A model generated the notes under the pieces. That model searched no databases. It saw only the letters and a list, made by a program, of their open reading frames with translations, and was not told the DNA's origin. Positions 12,233-26,700 of a stretch of 64,000 bases of DNA are shown piece after piece. The position numbers and the translations under genes are program-made. Position 1 is the first letter of the stretch; each line of letters opens with the position of its first letter. The DNA lies in the NCBI GenBank assembly GCA_007844125.1, contig CM017558.1, positions 22,286,556-22,350,555 on the forward strand, written 5' to 3'. Source of the DNA: Sinonovacula constricta (lineage: Eukaryota; Mollusca; Bivalvia; Cardiida; Solecurtidae).

Positions 12233-14060
12233 ATGTAGCTAATAGTTATCTTTTATCCGTAAAAATTAATGTTGTGTAAAAATTAATGTTAAAATTTCTA
12301 GGGCAGTAAACACCATGTGTTTTATATCAACATATCAAAGTTTTTTTCCGAATATGGTTCTTTTAATTACTAAGAATATTTATTAACAAATAAAAAAGAC
12401 AAGAACATAAAATGTCTTCAAAGCATTGTTAGGTCCAGAGCAGCATCAAGATCTGATCTCAGTACATTTTGTTAAACATACTTAGCCAAACCTACAAACA
12501 GTAGAAATTATCATAAAATCATCATCATTAAACACATGTAAAATAAATGTTAAAATTAACTACATAGACCAAATAAAAAATATAATCCAAACAATTTACC
12601 ATTGTTAAAACTACCAACATATTAGAGTTGTCCCAAAACCCTATAACAAATCATTTTTAAAAATAATACATAATTTCAAATTGACCTACGCTAAGATGAT
12701 ACAATCCATGCTAAGGTGATGCATGATATGGGCTTAAAACGGCATCAGGACATTAAACTTAAACTCTTTTAACATAATTTTCCACCACTGTTGACACATA
12801 CCATGTGACTTTCAACCCTAGGATTCAAAACATTTGAAAACCAATCCCTGTTTAAATGTTTATGTAGTTCTCATAAGCTTGCCCCTTAAATTTAACCTTT
12901 GACCCCTGAGTCAGCTGAGGAAAACAGGGATAAGCAAGTGGTTCTTGATCAGGTCAATACACTAGATTTTTCTTGCCATACTATTTGTAAACAAGGGCTT
13001 AAGCAATGTTACTGAAGCCCTCTCTGGTCTGCATTCTTTTTTAAGTCCTTGAAAGTTTTTTTACACAACACTGTTTCACTGCAGTGCACTGCAAAGTTCT
13101 TTGGCATCGTCATAAGAAAAATGTGAAACAGTAACAGTACTGATTATGTGTTAGATAAAACTAGCTTTTGTGATGTCAGTTACATAAAGTTTTCAGAAAT
13201 TTTATCAAACTGAATATAGATGATAAATGCATAATTCTCTAGTCGATTGTTTCATAAAAAAAAATCATGAATCATTAATTATGGTGTATCAAAATTAAAA
13301 TCTGTTTTCTTGGTGTGTGTGCGATAGAGGAGGCACTTATTAAATTCTTGTTGCTTTATTTTATTGACTAATGACGTTTATGTATAACTGATTATATCTG
13401 TCAGTTAAAGATTTTACTTAAATGTTTAAAATTAGCTGAATGACTGAAATTCTAAAGCTATACAATTTGTCAAGGAATTTTGGAACAACCCTCGTATTAC
13501 ATTAAGAGAGTCAATGAACATTCAATTACTCTATAAACAAATTCATAAATCAATGAAACCTCATACAATGAACTACAATACCCAGCAAAACAAACAGTAA
13601 ATATGATAAACAGTAAATATCCATATTACTAAGGGCATTAATGTTAACAAAATGAACTACAATGTTAAAATAAATGGATTCTAAAATATTGAAATCAAAG
13701 CTTAAAACTTCAAAAATACTCTACAACTAAGCTTAAACTGTGTTTTTATATTATTTAGTGAAAAAATAATTGTTGACCAAAACTGTACTTTAAACCTTTT
13801 AAGAGACAATAGCTGCAAGCTTCCATTATGACAGAAATCACGTTGGGGTAACCAACACATTTGAACAATAAACATCTTCAACAAGAATTTAAATCAAAGT
13901 CATCACTAAATTATTTTCTCTTAATTTAAAACGAACACTAAGTAACTACATGTACTTTTCTCATTTTTTCAAAAGTGTATTTAAGATGAAAGTATTTTGA
14001 TTCAGTTAGTTTAAGCCATAGCTGCCTTTTGTACCTGTACTGGTACATAATTATGGTAAT
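12233..14060. other. Convergent intergenic DNA between IDS and GSTCD
   Basis: AT-rich DNA in which I see no coding exon. Part of it may be GSTCD 3' UTR. A minus-strand AATAAA complement (TTTATT) occurs at about 13354, and an ATTAAA complement at 14559-14564. Confidence 0.45.
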
Positions 14061-14069
14061 TAACTATCA

Positions 14070-14178
14070 TCCTGCTAAGTTCAAATTGTTCAAGCTTGGG
14101 AAAATTGTGTAGATCCAGATCAGCAAGCTTAATATGGGAGCTGTCTGATCTGGATCTACTCTATCTCCTGCTAGTTTT
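14070..14178. repeat. Fold-back element
   Basis: The arms GTAGATCCAGATCA (about 14111) and TGATCTGGATCTAC (about 14146) are exact inverted complements around a short centre. Outer CTGCTAAGTTCA-like and CCTGCTAG sequences correspond to the family ends (consensus TAGCCTGCTAAGCACA). It belongs to a family with about a dozen members in this window. Confidence 0.7.
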
Positions 14179-15187
14179 TTCCCCCATTTTTTAAATGAAA
14201 GAATAGTTTTAGAGATCTCCCTTGTTGAAGGGCATTTTCATATACTTTCTATAAGTAATATCATGAATTTTAGTTTTTAATTTACTTATTTTGTGTAAAA
14301 AGCGCTTATCCTTTTTAATAAATTCTTATCTCAATCATTAAGATTCTATTTTATGTTCATGCCTAGGTCTTAGTTTAAAAAGTGGAGAAAAATCTTAGTT
14401 TTCTGCAGTAACAATATTACAAACAACTTCCCACAAGGGAGGTAACAATGTAGTATTTTGATAGAGTATAGTCCCTTTACATACAAAAGGGATTATTCAC
14501 AGATGTGCATACTGGTACCTAAACTGTATGCATTAAATGGTAAGCAGAGAAATAAGACTTTAATAGTTGTTATAAAGAAATGTAGCACAATAAAGATTAA
14601 ATCTTTTTTTGCAGGATTAAGTTAAGCAATGGATAAGGATGACTGGATTACATTTAGATCACAGCATGCCTGACATGGACATTTCTTTAACAAAAGGATT
14701 AAATCCACATAACTATTAACAATGAACATAGCAAGCAGTTTGTTGATGTGCATATATTTCATAATGCCAATCATCACAATTGATATTGTTTAACACAATT
14801 ATTCTCAAGACAAGAATTTCTTTTATATCAATACTGCATTAACATAGTACACATGCATACCCAAAGTTGAAAGATTCATTAAGCCTAAAACAGTTGCTCT
14901 AACATAAACATATTTTACATGAATGCAACTTCCATTGTTGTCCAATTCTTAACCAGATGCATTGAACTAACAAGCTCCATCCAGATCAGCAATGTCCTTT
15001 AGTAGATGTCCTGAATGAACAGGATCTTAACTGTTTGCTAAAGTTCTAGCATTTAGCATCTTTGGTAACATGTTTTTTTAAAAATAGAGAATAAACATGT
15101 ATTGATAACAGGAGTAGTACAATAAGGTTTGAAACCTTAAAGGTTTCAGCAATTCGGTGTGTGGTAATGTCTCGGACAGGTATATTG

Positions 15188-18100
15188 TCAGGAACCCAGG
15201 GTGCCAATGAGCAAGTTGTTCTTGGGTGTACATGAGAGGGGGTACAGTGAACAAAGGGTGACAGTGTATCCAGCCTCAATGGCCCGTGACCCACGATCTG
15301 TGTCAACTAGATGCATGCACTCCCTCCCTGTAATGAAATAAAATATTTATAAATAAAATAAAATAAATACCCAGATTTATCCAATTTGAAATACATTTGT
15401 TATCAGATAAGATATGTTTTATACATATGGCTAAGAGAATTGAATTATAAAAGTCAAATGTTAATTGTTAAGCAAACAACTTTGTTATGCAAATTTAATA
15501 TCAACTTAGCAAGTACATAAAATATATAGTTTTTAAACATTTATAATGATAACATTTATTTAAGTAAGAGGTGAAATTGTATAAAATAATGGTTACAAGA
15601 TTATGTCTTATTAGTAGGCTATGGTGACAAATTCACTTATTTTTACAAAGAATGTTACCAACATGACACAATATTGTATGTATGACTAATTTCAAATTTG
15701 GATTTGAAAGAAACTAGCCAGGATAGTGGGGTATCTACCAACCTTGAGTCTCAGTCTGGTCAGCAGCATGTCCCAATACAACCACATCCTGCGTTCAAGG
15801 GTAGAAAAGTTGTGTTCATGTTATATAATATAGTCAGACAGGTAAACAATATAAGAATCTCAACAGATAAACAAGTGTTATATAAATATCTAGCATCAGA
15901 AGTTACCATCAAAGAGTCATGATCTATAAATAACAAAGTATTATTGAAATATGTGCATGTTCACCAATTACAATCTACATTATCCATGCTTACCCAATGC
16001 CTTTACTTTACAAACTTTAAATCAAAGCTAAGATGGACAATTCAAAGTTTGGTGAGATTTGCAGTGTATCAGTGTATAAAAAAAGCTTGGATCCTCACCG
16101 TTTAGCTTATGCTGTAAACAATAAACAATCTACACTACCTTGTCATCCAGGCCAGCCTTCTTGAAATACTGACTTCTGGGATAGGTGATCAGGTGGGTGT
16201 TCTGGATGCTGCCATAGCAACAGGGGCAGATAACAAATCCTGCCCTGCGATCCAGGCACTGTTCTAGGACGAGGTCTGTGGCCACCCCGCATGCATGCAG
16301 ACACACACCAATGTCAAATGGACCATGGAAGTAGTCCAGGTTACACTGTAAAATATAGAATAAATACAATGTCGAAATTGATTTTTCCCTCAGAAAGATT
16401 AAAAACATACTTTTTAAACAACTAAGGATTAATTAATGTGTAGAAAAAGTATAGAACAAGAAAACAACATCAGTATCTGAAAGACATATAAATAAAGAGA
16501 ATGGCAATCCATACAATATTTTAAAAATTCTTTCATGATTTAGCTTCATAAAAGAAGGTACGATAGTGTCAACATTTGATGCAAGTACTCTGTTTTGTTT
16601 AATGTAGCTTTATAAAGTTTTTACAAGAAGTAGATTGTAACAAATTTAACTGATTTTTATTATTGTAAATAATAAAAAAATACATCTCGTCCATGTTTAC
16701 ATATCTTAGACATGAAATAAACAAAAATATACCTGATACAGTGTAACATTTGTCAGTTTCAATTCATCCACTCGTCTCCTGGCTCGCACTAAAGATTCCT
16801 CCTTGTTCTCTATAAGGTACACCTGCAACAGATGTACATGCAAGTGTCTTGTTGGTTCAGTAATACTGTCATAGCAACACTTCATACAATACTAGGTCAG
16901 GCAGACAGGTTTTAAATCTGCACACCTTAATGTGTAACTTTTTACTTATTACATTGTACCATATTTAAAATATTAAGCATGTTTTGTGAAAGAGACAACA
17001 GACTTCAAGTTAATATCTATTTGATATTTTTTTTGCCAGAGTTTGATATAATACAATGTTTCTAATGAAATGTTTTTTCCATAAATCATTTGTTTATATA
17101 GATTACTATTAGAACTGCATTGAGTGGGTACATTAAATTAACATTTTATAACTGATAGCTTGCTACATATATTAATATGTAATAAACAAAAACTTAACAA
17201 TTCAATAACAACCACATACAGGGTTACAAGAAATATTGCTGGAGACTCACCAGCAAATAGTATAGATCCTGATCAGACAGCTCTCAGCCAGCGGCTGGCT
17301 GATCTGGATCAATACTACTTGCCTAAGCCATATAAGTATGTGCTTAGCAGGCAGGCTAAGAGCTACCGTAAGTATGATTTTTCTTGTGACCGATGACACA
17401 GCAGTGCTATCCACATACTTTCATAATGTTACCATATTGGCAAAGGCCTATTTTATATACTAGTAAGTCAATTTATTTTATTCTGCATGTTCTCTATTTA
17501 CCTTACAGTCAGGGAGAAGGTATGCTATGATGATACCTAGATGACCCTGAAACACACAAATGGACAATAAATTCTCAGAGATCTGAAGTTTGGACATATC
17601 CCAAATGGTACATTAAAGGGAAACTCTATATATGGTGGGTTTTTTTTCTTCATTAATGATCTTATGGTACATAATAAATTATTTAAATGTGTTTGATTAA
17701 CTATAGAGAAAACATTGCTTTTTTTTGCAGAAAATTCTTCAAATTTTGTGTATTGTAGTTCACATAGTTAAGTAACATATAAAAATAAGTATAGATAAAT
17801 CTTAAATGTTAATAAATGCTTTTTGTCACTTTCATTAAAGTTCTTCAGAGAGTTCTTTTCAATCTGCACATGCTTCATCAGAACCCATGGTAAATATAAC
17901 GTTATCACTACATACATATAACGTGTGTTACTTGGCCAGAAAAACTTCATCTCACGAATACATGCATGTGGCAATTGATCATCTTTGCGCCCAAACTGGC
18001 ACAGAAATTCAGACAATGAAATGATTACAATTTGTTAATAACTGGCATCACAGGTTAGTGTGGCTATCTGGTCATTTACGAAATAGTTTAGCTTTATTTG

Positions 18101-21100
18101 AAGAGTAGCGTCGATGTAATAATTGTTTTCATTGGACCACTCGTTTTGACTTTCACCAGCCTAATATCCCACAGCCGCCATGAAACAGAGCAGTTTGCGT
18201 GAACTGGGTTCTGACGATGCTGCACACCTTGAATTCGGTAATCTTGTACCGTAATATCAAACTCTAAGAAAGGTCAAGCAGAAAACATACAGCCCCACTA
18301 CAGAAATCCACAATGACATGGCCAGGTTTGGCTATAGACTGTACAGCACAGGCAAGGTTCTCCAATTGCTCACACTTCCGGCTTACACGCTGGGCAGGTA
18401 AGTCTAGAAACACACATAAAACATGAAGCTATTTTACAAAAATACAACACAGTTCAACTTCACAAGGGAGATAAGTCTACAGTTATACCAAGTAATTTAT
18501 CACAAACCTCAAACTAATAACATTTTGCTGTGCTACAGTAATTACTGCTGTCTTATAAAGCATGTAACCATAGTGATCATGCTTGTGTACAAAAACTGTA
18601 ATCTGTGTCAATATAAAAATGCTCCACATGATCTAAGTGTAATTAAATGAAAACATTTTATATGTAAACATTCCTTAGACTTTATAGTAAGAGTAATATT
18701 ATATATTTTTTTAAATAATCTGTATAAAAATATGTCAATCTGGTTAGGATCTTGTTCCTCAGGCCCACTGTCCTTTTTGATTGCCTAGGTTACTGTAATA
18801 TAACAGGAACCTGTCCCTATTTATGGAGACTGGTAATTTACTTACAATATCATAACTGTACCAGGACAGTGTTTCTATGTAATTGGGTGTTATTGGAAAA
18901 TAAAACAGATGGTAAGCGGAGGTCAAGCTAAGACTGAATGCGTTTTTTCTTTCTTAAAGTATAAAAGCTTACTTTATTAATTCAGAGTATTCCAATAATA
19001 TTCTATTTCTCACTTTGGCTACAAAACATACTTATTGCTTCAACAACAGCATTAAATCTAAGTTTTAGTTGTAATTTCATCAATATGAATATGTAGGCTC
19101 GAGACAAGATGTGTAGACAAAAGAAGTTCTTGCCACATGTTTTTAACTGCAGATATTTGACAACAAAATTACAGCGAATACACCTTATAAAGAACTATGC
19201 ACTCTACTTTAACCAATTGGGTAGACTGAGGATAATTACCTATTCTAGGATGGGCTGCTAGAGGCACAGTATCCCATGGCAACTGGACCTCCTGACCACA
19301 GGGGTGACTTCCCACTTGACTGCTGACCTCGCCCTCCTGATGCAAGCAGATTGAAAAAAAAATCAAAAAGAAATATTGGCATTGTCCAAATCATGATATA
19401 TAACACCTTTTTTTCTCAAATGGAAGAAATTAATTGTCTACAAATTTACAACAAATAACATTACATTTTTTTGTTGTTGATCAAATTAACAACTTGTACT
19501 TTTTGCAACAGTTACTGATAGTTATCTGGATGTACTTTCAACATTTGTATTATGCTTTAATTTCATGTTTGTTTAAAAAAATGTTTATCACAATCATAGC
19601 AAACCTATTTTATTTAAATGTTGCTACTTTGACACAACTAAGCTAAAATAAAGCCTTATAAGTAAAAAATAAAGTAATGTGTATTAACCCTGTTACTTTC
19701 TGGACACACCATTTGCCCTTTTAACATTGAACATACCCTATACATATGGTGTTTGTTTGTTTATTGGGTTTAACATTCCACCAACAATATTTCAGTTATC
19801 TGGAGACAGTGTCCACTTAAAGCATATATAGAGCTGCATTCACCGTGTATAGCATGTCATGAGCAACTTGCATGATACCACACCCAGTCACTTTATCCTG
19901 ACACAGGGCCAGCCAGTCATGTAAGTACCCTTACATTTGCTTGAGTGTTAGCAAGGGAGCTATACCACTTCTATTTTTAATGACTGTGGATCAAACCTGA
20001 GGCCTCCAGTATCCGGAGCCAATGCTCTGCTAACAGCGAATGTGCTTCCATCATATAAAGGGTGAAAGAAACAGAAAGTGAACAAGTTAAGCTCTTACCA
20101 AAAGTTGCAAGCAAAGAAGCAAAATATGTATGATTAAGTCAAAAACAAAATAGACTGTATGACAATTTAACATTTAGATATCATAATAAACAAACAATTT
20201 GCTTACCTTTATTTTCTGGAGAACTCTGGCCAGTTCTTTCTTTAAAGCCTTGTGTTTTCCTTTGTTTCTTCGACTGCAAGTATAACATGAGTTCACATCA
20301 ATTATATCCTCTATTCACATTTTTGGAGGGCTTTTGATAAATATTCTAACTTATGACATAATAGTATGACATAACATAATCAGTAATCTTACTGATGTTT
20401 CATATTTAAATATATTCAAGAAAACAAGAATAAAGTGTACATAATTGTGCAACTAAAAATTTACTTAAACTTTAAATCCAAGTAAACATTAACAGCAATT
20501 GAAATTTAACAACAAAATACACAGAAGAAAGCATAAAAAGGCATACAAGCTGAAACCTTACACTATGTCATTGCTCTCATCTTCCAAGTCAAAAGCTACT
20601 TCTGGTAGAATGTAATCTTTGATGCCAGCCAGCATGTCATCTCCTGAGAGACATTGTGAAATGGCAGCCATGTTGAATCCACAGTTAATAGAAGTCTGCT
20701 GCATTCTGGGTAATAATATCACATGATTCAGCCAGTTTTCAACAAAGGGAATGGTCCTTAAGAAGTTTCCAGCTTTAAACTGCATAGACTCCTGTGAAAA
20801 TAAAATAAAAATCTCATGCAATAACAAAACAATTATTTATAAATTTTAAGAAATTTTGAAAAAAAAAAGATTATTTTTTCAATATGACCTAACCACAACT
20901 GTTTTAGAAATCCATTTCAATAAATAAAGCTTTCTTTGGGTATAAATTGAAAAAGAATCACACCAGTATGGGTAACAGTAACATGTTTTCTTTAAGTTAA
21001 AATAGCCATTTGTCAAGATATGCAAGAATTTCATTAACTCATTGTAACTTATAACAACAAGGATGACACTGCAACATCATATTGTTAGTTTTAGATAATT

Positions 21101-24100
21101 TTTTTAAAACCTTTTAACATGTATACCCTGGAGCTTTTTCATGCAAGGTTTATAAAATAAACATAGCTATTGGCTTAGATATTTAATATTTTAATTTACT
21201 TTTAAAATACATTGCAGCAACTGTTTACAGTAATTATAGCATTGTCTTCCTGTTTTGGTGGAGGAAGATGACAGATAAATGTCTGGGTAGAACTACCAGA
21301 GCACAGCAGGTCAGCTGGAAGACCTCCCTACATTGTAAGACCTTCCCACATTAAGTCATTTGGCCCACGTAAGACTCAAACCCATGGTGAGAGGCTAAGC
21401 AGTCAGATGAACTACAAGCATGCAACTTTAATAATACACCAAGTGTAACCCATTAGATATTTCATAGTGCCAACAAGTTTCATATATAATGCATCCTTAC
21501 CATGAGGAAGTAGATGCAGACAAACACCACAATATCTGCCAATGTGAAACAGATACCCTCGGCATATATATGTTCATACACCACCTCATGTAGTGTCACA
21601 GTCTCCATGTACTGCTGCAGTTCTGTCAGACTCTCTACACCTGTGTCTCTGATAACCTTTCCCTCTCTGGGCTTGGGAATGTCTAGCAATGGTCCATTGT
21701 TGTTTGTCTTCTCACCATTATCATCTGTGTCAGTTTTCTGACCATTTGATTGTCCAGTTACTGACAGTCTGGCCATATTCTTCTGTAGCTGTTTCTCCTT
21801 CTGTCGCAACTTTTCTCTATCATTACACTTGGCGCACCACTTGATTAGACGACTTTCTGTACAACCAAACTGGCATTTCTGTGATGATTTCTCATCAACA
21901 TTCACAAACCTCTTTGCATCCCTCTCTTTCTTAGTCAGTATCCGGTGGTACATATCCCCATGGGGGAGAGAAGTCTTTCTGTACTGGAAGAAATCCTGAA
22001 CAAATTTTGACTCTGCATTCTTGTCAAATGGTTGATTAGAGAAATCCTCTATTTCTTTTTGTACATTTTTTAAGACTTCTCGTTTCTTCTTGTCATCATT
22101 ATGCATGGGGGGTGGTTTCTCAAAATGAAGTTCAAGTTTCATCATCTCAGCAGGAAGATCTACAATGGAAGGCTCGGTGGTTCTGAAATGTAACAAATTG
22201 TATAGAAGCTACTGATGGTACAAAGTAATGGAGAATATAATCGTCTAGACCTGAACTCATTGAAAACAAATGTTAAATGGAGATAAAACAGTGTAGTTGG
22301 ATCTGTAATGATAAAGATAACACTATGTTGGTTAATCAATCAACAAAGTCTGTAGGTTGTGGACAGAGACTAGAAGTCTGCTTCAAAATTTTTGTTAGAA
22401 ACTTAACAGTTGAGATTTTTTACACAGCATTCATAGTGTTTTGTTTTAAATATATACTGGCAAAATTGACAGACCAATGGAAAAAAGCAATTTCCACAAC
22501 CCCAATAAGAGAACAAGGCTCAATGGCACATGGTCACTTGTTTACATTGAGGTATCTTTATTCATTAGCCCAGGATAGTAGGCCTGTGTGTATAGAAGCA
22601 TATAAAGGTATTTCAATTAATCAATGTCAGGAAATGGTTCAGGTAATATTTTTATAATAGAACATGTTAAGATTGCACATAGTATATGCATGCATGGCCA
22701 AAAAAAATGGCACAATAACACAAAATAGTATGAAAATAATACAATATGCTAAAACTGATAATGTATGTTCAAAATACTGTTACATTTTTCAAAATATGAC
22801 AGCTTTTACAAATGGAGAAATTAATATACTTGTTTTTGATCAACATTTCACATACTTTAAAGTATTAATGCTAGGAAATGGCATTTTTTACTATTTATGA
22901 ACACTTTGACAAATGGAACTCTGTGCAGATCTGAATTTGGTTGTTCTATAAATCAAAGCAATGGTTAAATAGAGCATTCATTAGAGTAAAAAAACAAGCT
23001 TTTTCCAAGTTGTTTTTTACAATATCTAAGTTTAAACCCTCCACACATCTTGGATAAGATGGTAACACCGCTAACGCCCTCAAGTGGTGTTAACTAGGCC
23101 AAAGTAATTGGACTAAAGCTCCATGTTAAGCATTCTAACATATATTGTGTGTGACATTTAAAAGTTTGAACTGTAAAATATAATGACTAATATCACACAG
23201 ATAAGTTTCCATCACAATATCTTTTTACAAATATTGCAGTTTTGCATATAGAAACAGCACATAGATATGAAGAGAAGAGGGCTACAAAATATGCCCAAAG
23301 GGAGAATAAATAATAATAACAATAGCATAACTTGTACCTGAAGTGGTGAATAAGGTCTGATACACGGGCAGGTAACTCAACCTCACATAATTTAGTCCAG
23401 CCAGATACCTGATGTATAGACAAGCAAACCATAATTATGTTATGTAGACTCATTTCTTCAATCCAGTTCTGGACTGTTCATTTTGTAACAAATTATCCAA
23501 TAATGGGGAATATACTTACATACTTTTTATTTCACAGCCTTCAACAGCTTGTGTTTGTTTATCGCAAGAGGACATAACTCTCTTAATGACCTATGACTTA
23601 GCTTAATCGTTTGATGTTTTTATTAAAGTAAGACCTAATAAAAAAATAATATTACACTGCCAAGAGCAAATGACATTAGGCTATAATGAACTTTAAGTCT
23701 ATTTTATACAGCTTTTTGTATAGGAATGCTATTATGATTTTATTTAGAAAATTTGGAGTCATGCAACTTTTTAGATTATATCACTTAAGTTTCATCCCTA
23801 ACAAACTGCTAAACTAAACTGACAAGCTGAGTGATGGTGTTAGTTTTATTATGCAAAGTGCTTAACAAAGCCAAATTGAAATAAGAAAGATTGTATTAAT
23901 CATTTATTTAATCTGCTCAAAAAATCAAAACCCTCACCTCGGCACAAGCTTTTAGACTGCCTGATCTAAATCCCTGCAATAAAAACAAAAGTAAATACCA
24001 GTATATGTAATTAGGGTGTGTTTGTGTGTTCTTGTGTTATTTCTGCATGTTTTATGTTGTCCATGTACATCGTTCTACCCTGTGGCGTCCTGTATATAAG

Positions 24101-26384
24101 TACCATTAAAGCGTCATGGTCAGTAAGTGAGATGGTTTTAAACCGGTTTGTCTAGTGTATGAATTATTCTTACTAACAACAGATTTCCCACCTTTTTATA
24201 CCCTTTTCCCCTCTCCCATTCATTCTGCCATTTAACCCCTCACTGGAAGCATCATCAATGATTATTCAATATATATACACACTGAATCTTTTACAAGATT
24301 TATAAGCTGGACTTGCAAATTTGTTAACCCTTTAATAAAGAACCTACATCAACCACGAACAATTGTAGTTTTTACCTCACATTGTTCGAGAAGTTACATT
24401 TTGGTTCCGATGCTGAGACATCAAACATGTGCACAAAATATGATAAAATTACACACAAGCACACCCTGGTTACATATAGATCAAGTGATTTGATTGGTAT
24501 GACAACTATTATTTTAATATATTGATTTAACTAGAAAAAATTAGACATTGTCAAATTAAAATAGTCCTATGTATGTCTTTATGTCTTTTGGTATACTGGG
24601 ACTCAGCTTGTCGTAAGCATTACAGAATTGCAAAACAATATATATGACCAAACATATCAACTTTTTATCTGTGTTGGTAAAAAACAAGTCTTACAATAAT
24701 GATCATGATGATTAAAATGATGTTGCGGTTCAATGTGGTTGATGAATCAGCCGATTTTTTGTTTTCATTTGGATTTTTTTTTGTACATAAAATGTTATGA
24801 TTGTTTTGTTAATTTAAAATAGAACCATCTGGTGGATAGCAATTGTTGTAATACAATGTTTCACAAGGAGATTCAGCAAAATGTGTATACATTTAATACC
24901 ATAGTTTTTAACAAAAAAGAAACTTTTTAATGTCTCTATACTCGTCTTTAATTTTGTTATCTATTTATTGCTCTCTTCGAAATTTCTGTACACTTGTACC
25001 CTTGTTGGTAATCAATAGAAATATATTTTACCCATTAAAAAGTAATTGTTACCAAATTTGCATAGGCATAAAGCTTTGTATCGATTAGCTGTTTGAATGA
25101 CTGTTTGATTACTTGATTGAATGTGAACATTGTATTGTATATGTTTCCTGAGAATCGTGATGTATGAAGCTTGCTAAATGATACCCAAGCATTCTTGATT
25201 GATTGACTGAAACATCTCTACAGTTATTGTTATAGGTTGTACAATTTCCTGGCTCTAAGAACTGTACAACTTGTATTTTTGTATTTGTTGATAATTCTGA
25301 TAAATGAAGATTGATACAGCATGGAACATATTGATCAGATTCTGATCAAAAGATTCTGCTTAGAATAAGTTAATTAAATTACCAGCAAGTCCCAAAGTGT
25401 GTTGTCTCCATGCAGTGATAGAGTTTTATGACATCCCTTAATAATGTGCCTCAGGCTGCAACACAGACCACTTCTGATCATACAATCTTCATCATCCTAG
25501 AGACAAAAATCAAAGATGCATTTACGTATTTATAACAGCAAACCATACAGAAGAATAAGATGTGCAAAATATCCGTTATAAAAAAAAGTCACAATAATAA
25601 AATCATTTTGTTTTTTTTTAAGAGTATTAATCTTAAAAAATGACCTTCTTGAAGTTTAAGAAAACAACAACAAAAAACCTATCTTTCTGTTGCTTCAATT
25701 GTTTGTTTACAGGCCCTTTTTGAATTTTTTTTTTTTTTTCATTTTCAAATTATGGATATATGAACATTCACAAACTGACACTATATTTTGTGAGTGAAAC
25801 AAAATGGAATAAAATCAAATGTAATGAGCAAAAAAAAACTATACCTGGGATTCTTACCAGAGACCTCAGGTACAAAAGTGATGCATCCTAAATACAAGTC
25901 TTCGTTCAACTTAATTTGATTATCTCATTATATAAAAGTTATATAACAATCAGTGTCTTGTGGAATAAAAACGTACAAAAATAGGCAAATTTGCTGTCCC
26001 GAAAATTTCACTGAATTTTATGCATCAGGTTGATACTAAATATTTTCAATTTTCTTTTATTTAGGCAATTATGCAAATTAGGGGATATGATGTAAAGGGG
26101 TTAATGCAGTAACAAAACTTCACCTGGATGGCTGGATAAGTGCAATTGCCGACAATGGCAGGAACTTTAGAAGCTTCTAAGAACTTGGACGGAAAACTTT
26201 CAAACGTCTTTTTGTTAATCGCTACGAAGGTGTCATTGGTGTTCTTTTTCTCTTGAATAAAGTTGAGACAGATGTTGCTGCTGATGTCACAGTAATTGAG
26301 AACAAATAGAACAACTGCAGTCTCTATAGGAACGTCCACATCTGTCCCCTCAGTCTGACAACCACGAATAAATAAATGCATCAT
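15188..26384 (-). CDS. GSTCD: GST C-terminal domain-containing protein (methyltransferase-like)
   Basis: Coding exons in transcription order: 26124-26384, 25383-25496, 23938-23973, 23338-23408, 21501-22182, 20562-20791, 20207-20273, 19240-19336, 18291-18403, 17502-17546, 16733-16822, 16139-16345, 15743-15788, 15188-15327. Reading phase is kept at every GT-AG junction, giving about 732 aa (vertebrate GSTCD about 633). The N-terminal half is GSTCD-specific and includes a GST-C-like helical part near GICFTLADIVVF (about 370-388). The C-terminal half is a Rossmann methyltransferase-like domain: VDFCSGAGHLGI (551-562) is the SAM-binding motif I, spanning exons 9 and 10; VYLIENKEE (573-581) follows; then DIGVCLHACGVATD (613-626), CPCCYG (642-647) and ADQT. 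Substrate and catalysis are not established for this family. The initiator Met lies directly after an acceptor, so a 5' UTR exon exists upstream. The extra length is mainly in exon 5, a charged stretch with a CX3CX8CX2C cluster (264-280). Confidence 0.93.
17222..17378. repeat. Fold-back element in GSTCD intron 10
   Basis: The central inverted arms are TAGATCCTGATCAGACAGCT and GCTGGCTGATCTGGATCAAT. The right terminus TGTGCTTAGCAGGCAGGCTA is the complement of the family left end. No coding sequence. Confidence 0.7.
19748..20040 (-). mobile_element. SINE family A in GSTCD intron 7
   Basis: Minus-strand copy, in the same orientation as GSTCD transcription. The tail complement TTTGTTTGTTTATTGGGTTT starts it, the body contains TTTCAGTTATCTGGAGACAG and CCAGTCACTTTATCCTGACA, and the head complement CCTCCAGTATCCGGAGCC ends it. 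Confidence 0.85.
21190..21425 (-). mobile_element. SINE family B in GSTCD intron 5
   Basis: Minus-strand copy with ACATTGCAGCAAC at its 3' end complement, TTTTGGTGGAGGAAGA, GGTCAGCTGGAAGACC, and the box B complement GACTCAAACCCATGGTGAG. It shares its layout with 40250-40495 and, in the opposite orientation, 29625-29850. Confidence 0.75.
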
Positions 26385-26584
26385 CTGAAAACAGAAGGGA
26401 GACATTAGACCGAAACGTCTTGAGGACGAATAAAAACATAAACAACATGCGGATATTTTCTAGGCTTATCGGAAACACGACTCATGTGAAAAAAGAACTT
26501 GCATCTTATGCATTAATTACAATACATAAATCATTAAGCACGCTTCTATTTAAATTATTATCCTAAATTGAAATAAAAATATAA

Positions 26585-26700
26585 CACTAATCTTACTTTT
26601 ACACCATCGAGCTATAAAAAGTGCATATAAAATTTAGGTCATGTTGCCGACAGTGTGTCGCCATTCCCCGTGACGTCAAATTTAGACTGTTCACATATAA
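26585..26700 (-). promoter_or_regulatory. Candidate GSTCD 5' UTR exon and core promoter
   Basis: A minus-strand consensus donor (GTAAGA, complement of 26591-26596) would splice to the acceptor just before the GSTCD Met at 26384. Upstream lies a perfect cAMP-response element TGACGTCA at 26671-26678. The first exon boundary and transcription start are inferred; no transcript evidence is available. Confidence 0.4.

Noticed and set aside
15698..15922. Plus-strand frame of 74 codons
   Set aside because: It is antisense to GSTCD exon 13 (15743-15788), which fits the protein in phase.
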